Part shown: one piece after another, positions 60,611 through 64,000 of the stretch
How positions within the stretch are numbered: the stretch's first letter is position 1
How the letters are laid out: the number at the start of each line of letters is the position of its first letter
Source: Elmis aenea
Lineage: Eukaryota > Arthropoda > Insecta > Coleoptera > Elmidae
NCBI GenBank assembly: GCA_947652605.1
Contig: OX393580.1
Location: 20,976,159 to 21,040,158 of the forward strand
Length of the DNA: 64,000 nucleotides
Reading direction: 5' to 3'
The notes under the pieces: generated by a model
Told to the model about the DNA's origin: nothing
Seen by the model: only the letters and a program-made list of their open reading frames with translations
Database searches by the model: none
Program-made: the position numbers and the translations under genes

Positions 60611-63208
60611 ATCTATCACTTTATATTTTTCGTTGTATTTATTTTTATTAATTTTTAAATCTTTAAAAGTTTTAGCTTTTTCAGGCATTAATAGCATTGG
60701 GTAACGACTTAATGTATCGGCATTGTTATTTATTCTTCCGGGTTTATATTTAATTATATATTCGTATTCAGACAACGTTAATCTCCATCGTACTAAACGT
60801 GAAGAAGGATCTTTACAATTCATCAGCCATGTTAATGGTCTGTGATCAGTGTAGATGATAAATTTCTTTCCGAATAAATAAGGTCGATAGTGTTTTATGG
60901 TCGCGATAATGGCTAATAATTCTTTTTCGGTCGTTGTATATTTTGTTTCTGCTGAATTTAATGTTCGCGAATAATATCCAATAGGTTGGTCTTTACCATT
61001 GGTTTCCTGAGATAATACGCCGCCTATTCCATAATCGGAAGCGTCAGTGGTAATTATAAATTCTTTATTATAATCAGGGTATTGTAAAATTATATCATTT
61101 TTTAGAATTTCTTTAATTTTGTCAAAAGCATTTTGTGTTTCGCTAGTCCACATAAAAGTAATGTCTTTTTGAAGTAATTTAGTTAAGGGTTTAGTTATAA
61201 CTGAAAATTGAGGAATGAATTTTCTATAATATCCTGCCATACCTAAAAACATTTTTATATGTTTAGGGGTGGTTGGTGTTGCAAATTTATTTATAGCTTC
61301 TATTTTATCTGGATTTGGTAGCAATCCTTTATCTGTTAATATATGACCTAAATAAGCTACTTCTCTTTTTAAAAATTCACATTTATCTAATTGTAATTTT
61401 AAATTATGTTGTTTTAAGCGTTTAAAAACTTTTTCTAATTTTTGATTATGTTCCGTTAAATTTTGAGCATATATTACAATATCATCTATGTAAGCAAAAC
61501 ATTCAATTCCTTGTAAACCTATTAATGCATTATCAATTAATCTTTGAAATAAAGCTGGAGCCGTTTTTAATCCGAATGGCATTCTGGTATATTCGTAATG
61601 ACCCATGGGAGTATTAAAACTAGTTTTACAAATATCTTCTGGTTTTATTGGAATTTGGTGGAAACCGCTTGCTAAATCTAGAGTAGTGAAGTATTGACTT
61701 TTTCCTAATTGATCTAAAATATCAGTTATATTTGGTAAGGGGTATACATCGCCTACTGTTACATCGTTTAATTTTCTATAATCTATCACGATTCGCCATT
61801 TTTGTTTACCGCTTGCATCTTGTTTCTTTGGGACTACCCATAATGGTGAACTCCAAGGAGAGTTTGATGGTCTAATAATTCCATCTTTTAACATTTTATT
61901 TACTTGAGTTCTGACCTCGTCTTTATGAATTTGTGGATAACGATAATTTTTAGTATAAACTGGAGGATTATTTCCTGTGTTAATTTCGTGGCATATTAGA
62001 TTTGTTTGAGTGAGTTTATCACTACTTGATAAGAATATATTCTTATATTGTTTGCATAAAAATAATAAAGATTTTTTTTCTTCTATATTTAAGTGATCTA
62101 ACCGTAATTGAGATTCAAAATTAACGTCTTTGTCTGTTTTACAGTGTGAATTTTGTTCATGAACAGGAATCATATTAACGTTTATTATTGGAATGGTTAT
62201 ATCATTGTCACTTGTGTTAATAATACTGGTTAACATTTTTCCGTTATGATTAGCAACTATGGCATTAGCAATTTTTAAATTGTTGAATTCTGGGGAATTC
62301 TGAGGAAATTCGACCAGTCCTTCGTGTAATTCAGAATTTGTGTATATTTCTACAAATTTTTCCGTTCTGGCACGTATTGTATTATTTTGATCACCTTGAA
62401 TGAGTTTTAAAGGTTTATGAATGCCTTGAATAAAAAGTGTATTGTCTAAACATGAAATTGTTGCTTTATTTTCATTAAAGAAATTTAAACCAAGTATGCC
62501 ATCATATGGTAAATTAATTAATTTTGGATTTATAATTTGGAACTTTAATGTGATACAATGATTAAAACATTCGAGTGGAATTATAGTTGATCCTGAGGTT
62601 TTGATTTCTTTATCAGTAACACTTGATAGAATGACGTTATCACTTGAATTTATTTGAATCAAATTTGGATCAAGTTTTTCAGGATTGATTAACGATACAC
62701 CTGCACCGGTATCAAGTAATAGTCGTAACTTTCCTGTTTTACTTGATTTTGAATACAAAATTATGGACATTAAATTATCCTTAGTTTGATTAAATATTTT
62801 TAATTTAGGAGTCTGAATATTTGGACTTTTTTCGTTTTCATTTTCATTTTGGAAAATTTGAACATTTGAATTAATAGAATCTTTTAAGTTTGTAAACTTA
62901 TTTTTATGTTCTTTAAAATTTAAGTCTGCGTTTAGATATACAGATACAGATACACATTCCGACGTCTGTGCATCGTGAATTGAATTAATTTCATTTATAT
63001 TAGAGCTTAGTTTTTTATTTTTATTAAAATTTAAGTCGGCGTTAGGATATACAGATACACATTCCGACGTCTGTGCATCGTGAATTATTCTTTTAGAATT
63101 TTTATAAAAATTAGGATTTAAATATGAATCATTTAAATTTGTACGCGAAGCTTCTTTAATTTTAGGATGATTCTTTAAATTAAAGTCGGATTTAAATTTT
63201 ACAGGCAT
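60596..63208 (-). CDS. pol: Pol: protease, reverse transcriptase, RNase H
   Basis: 870 codons on the minus strand. Residues about 40-105 contain a tandem repeat. The protease active site is Asp166-Thr-Gly-Ala-Gly. RT has the catalytic Asp511 (Thr-Leu-Asp-Leu-Ala-Ser-Gly-Phe) and Tyr573-Ile-Asp-Asp. RNase H begins near the Thr-Thr-Asp-Ala-Ser segment and ends near the Asp-Thr-Leu-Ser-Arg motif. The RT is of the Ty3/gypsy type, close to the 17.6/297/gypsy group by its Lys-Lys-Asp-like and Tyr-Pro-Leu-Pro signatures. The first Met at 63208 is probably not the true start: the frame is open upstream to a -1 frameshift site at the gag end. The frame closes before the integrase. Confidence 0.93.
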   Translation of the reverse strand: MPVKFKSDFNLKNHPKIKEASRTNLNDSYLNPNFYKNSKRIIHDAQTSECVSVYPNADLNFNKNKKLSSNINEINSIHDAQTSECVSVSVYLNADLNFKEHKNKFTNLKDSINSNVQIFQNENENEKSPNIQTPKLKIFNQTKDNLMSIILYSKSSKTGKLRLLLDTGAGVSLINPEKLDPNLIQINSSDNVILSSVTDKEIKTSGSTIIPLECFNHCITLKFQIINPKLINLPYDGILGLNFFNENKATISCLDNTLFIQGIHKPLKLIQGDQNNTIRARTEKFVEIYTNSELHEGLVEFPQNSPEFNNLKIANAIVANHNGKMLTSIINTSDNDITIPIINVNMIPVHEQNSHCKTDKDVNFESQLRLDHLNIEEKKSLLFLCKQYKNIFLSSSDKLTQTNLICHEINTGNNPPVYTKNYRYPQIHKDEVRTQVNKMLKDGIIRPSNSPWSSPLWVVPKKQDASGKQKWRIVIDYRKLNDVTVGDVYPLPNITDILDQLGKSQYFTTLDLASGFHQIPIKPEDICKTSFNTPMGHYEYTRMPFGLKTAPALFQRLIDNALIGLQGIECFAYIDDIVIYAQNLTEHNQKLEKVFKRLKQHNLKLQLDKCEFLKREVAYLGHILTDKGLLPNPDKIEAINKFATPTTPKHIKMFLGMAGYYRKFIPQFSVITKPLTKLLQKDITFMWTSETQNAFDKIKEILKNDIILQYPDYNKEFIITTDASDYGIGGVLSQETNGKDQPIGYYSRTLNSAETKYTTTEKELLAIIATIKHYRPYLFGKKFIIYTDHRPLTWLMNCKDPSSRLVRWRLTLSEYEYIIKYKPGRINNNADTLSRYPMLLMPEKAKTFKDLKINKNKYNEKYKVIDKTNN

Positions 63209-63237
63209 ATGTTCCGACGCACATGTGCCATGAATTA
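62924..63237 (-). repeat. Three-copy repeat spanning the gag-pol junction
   Basis: A unit beginning (in + orientation) aagtc(t/g)g(c/a).tt(a/t)..atat and ending ttccgacg(t/c)...tg.gccatgaatta-like sequence occurs at about 62924-62976, 63031-63090 and 63180-63237. In protein the two pol copies share Ile-His-Asp-Ala-Gln-Thr-Ser-Glu-Cys-Val-Ser-Val and Asn-Ala-Asp-Leu-Asn-Phe. The third, more diverged copy covers the frameshift hairpin. Confidence 0.8.
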
Positions 63238-63244
63238 GTTTAAA
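63211..63244 (-). other. Predicted -1 ribosomal frameshift signal at the gag stop
   Basis: The minus strand reads T TTA AAC at 63244-63238, in the gag frame as X XXY YYZ, immediately before the gag TAA (63237-63235). Pol is in the -1 frame relative to gag and is open through the site. Eight nt after the heptamer, ggcacatgt and acatatgcc can pair (two 4-bp stems with one mismatch, 8-nt loop). Position, frame and spacing all match the standard signal. Activity is inferred. Confidence 0.65.
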
Positions 63245-64000
63245 GAATGCGGTTTATTTTGTGTATTAAAATTCCGTTTATAATTAGGATCGTATTTACC
63301 GTCCTCTTTAAGTTGTTTAATAAATGCCAATTTATGACATTGGTCGATAGAATGACCAGGTCTTTTACAATAACTGCACTGAATTTGGGTATAATACATT
63401 GAGGTTTTCTTTCTACAATCATTTGTGTTATGAGAATTATTTTTGCAATTACGACAATATTTTTCTGAACTTCTAAATTTTTGAAAAGCAGGTTTTTGAT
63501 GACGTTCTCTATGGAAAGTTTCTTCAGCTAATGCAATGGGTAATGCTTCCGTTAATGACTTAGGTTCACGCGATCTAAGTAATGTGCTGATTTCTAAATT
63601 ACTGTGGTAAATGAATCTGCCTAAAGCTAATTCCCTAATGTTTTCAATAATCCCTAACATTTTTAAACGTTCTTGTTCTGTGTTAGCTATTAATTGTTTT
63701 TGTTCTATTATTTTACCGGATAAATTTTCTAACTTTGAGTAGTATTCGCGAATTGATTCGTTGGGTTTTTGTCTAGCTGTAGTTAATTCTTCATTTAATT
63801 GAAAGAATGATTTTTTTTCGCTAAATAAAGTGTTTAATGTACGTTTAAGTTCATGCCAATCTGAAAATTTTTGATAATTTGTATAAGTTTGTGCTGGACC
63901 TCTAAGTTGTGCGCGTATGTATTGTAAGACCAGTTTGTGTTGAGACGCAGTGGCCATGGACCATGCAACGTCACAACCCAATGTGAAATCAGTGAGATTT
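63235..64000 (-). CDS. gag: Gag polyprotein, 5' end outside the window
   Basis: The minus-strand frame is open from the window edge to TAA at 63237-63235, at least 255 codons. The upstream part is helical and charged (Arg-Ala-Gln-Leu-Arg-Gly-Pro-Ala and a Trp-His-Glu-Leu-Lys stretch), as in Ty3/gypsy capsids. Near the C-terminus are two zinc knuckles with the exact C-x2-C-x4-H-x4-C spacing, Cys-Arg-Asn-Cys...His...Cys and Cys-Ser-Tyr-Cys...His...Cys, giving a nucleocapsid-like RNA-binding region. Many fly errantivirus Gags lack such knuckles, so this combination with env is worth noting. The frame has no ATG near its visible start because it continues past the edge. Confidence 0.9.
   Translation of the reverse strand, partial: NLTDFTLGCDVAWSMATASQHKLVLQYIRAQLRGPAQTYTNYQKFSDWHELKRTLNTLFSEKKSFFQLNEELTTARQKPNESIREYYSKLENLSGKIIEQKQLIANTEQERLKMLGIIENIRELALGRFIYHSNLEISTLLRSREPKSLTEALPIALAEETFHRERHQKPAFQKFRSSEKYCRNCKNNSHNTNDCRKKTSMYYTQIQCSYCKRPGHSIDQCHKLAFIKQLKEDGKYDPNYKRNFNTQNKPHSLN

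Larger units (their letters stand above)
57227..64000 (-). mobile_element. Ty3/gypsy LTR retroelement with env-like gene, partial at right edge
   Basis: Minus-strand order is gag (from beyond 64000 to 63235), pol with protease, reverse transcriptase and RNase H (63208-60596), integrase (to 59191), an env-like remnant (58911-57704), a polypurine tract (57650-57641) and the 3' LTR (57640-57227). The 5' LTR and primer-binding site lie outside the window. The domain order with integrase after RNase H is Ty3/gypsy, and the extra 3' gene places it among the env-bearing (errantivirus-like) elements. Two frame breaks (about 60600 and about 58410) suggest this copy is inactive, or that it carries sequence errors at homopolymers. 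Confidence 0.93.

Overview
The window is strongly AT-rich nuclear DNA from an insect. I think a beetle is the likeliest source, but that is an inference. The support is a set of typical insect genes with short GT-AG introns (a Dredd-type caspase with two death-effector domains, a CNOT9/Rcd-1 gene, an SLC35B1/meigo-type transporter and a UBC13/bendless E2) embedded in dense hAT, mariner/IS630-like and foldback DNA elements plus one env-bearing Ty3/gypsy retroelement. There is no sign of bacterial operons, CRISPR arrays, rRNA or tRNA genes.

Layout. 1-4910 is mostly featureless AT-rich DNA with purine-biased tracts. 4911-7400 holds a long palindromic element and a dead mariner. 8950-9343 contains two short candidate terminal exons. 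9674-11222 is a hAT-type non-autonomous element with two palindromes inside it, and 11670-12806 is a dead hAT. 15590-23290 is repeat country: relics of a dispersed inverted repeat, a satellite-like array with a period near 295 bp, a small hAT element and a second tandem array. 24095-33505 is the gene island: UBC13 (+), SLC35B1 (-), Dredd caspase (+), a dead hAT (-), CNOT9 (+). 36500-43870 is a transposon nest inserted in a tandem repeat of about 95 bp. It can be resolved layer by layer from two different 8-bp target duplications and a TA duplication. 44250-54800 carries many more miniature elements. 55202-55306 looks like an isolated internal exon. 57227-64000 (minus strand) is the 3' part of an LTR retroelement (LTR, env-like remnant, integrase, PR-RT-RNase H, gag) that runs off the right edge.

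How the genes relate. UBC13 builds K63-linked ubiquitin chains with a Uev partner, and Dredd is the initiator caspase that in flies is activated by such chains and cleaves IMD and Relish. These two components of one immune pathway lie about 3.2 kb apart, separated only by the transporter gene. A perfect palindromic NF-kappaB-type site (GGGGAATTCCCC) lies six bases before the first possible Dredd start codon. The physical linkage and the site are directly visible; functional coupling is an inference. SLC35B1 and CNOT9 are housekeeping genes of the ER and of mRNA decay.

The retroelement shows a textbook -1 frameshift heptamer overlapping the gag stop codon with a short hairpin 8 nt downstream. 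It also has a three-copy repeat at the gag-pol junction and two reading-frame breaks (pol/integrase and env), so this copy is probably not autonomous.
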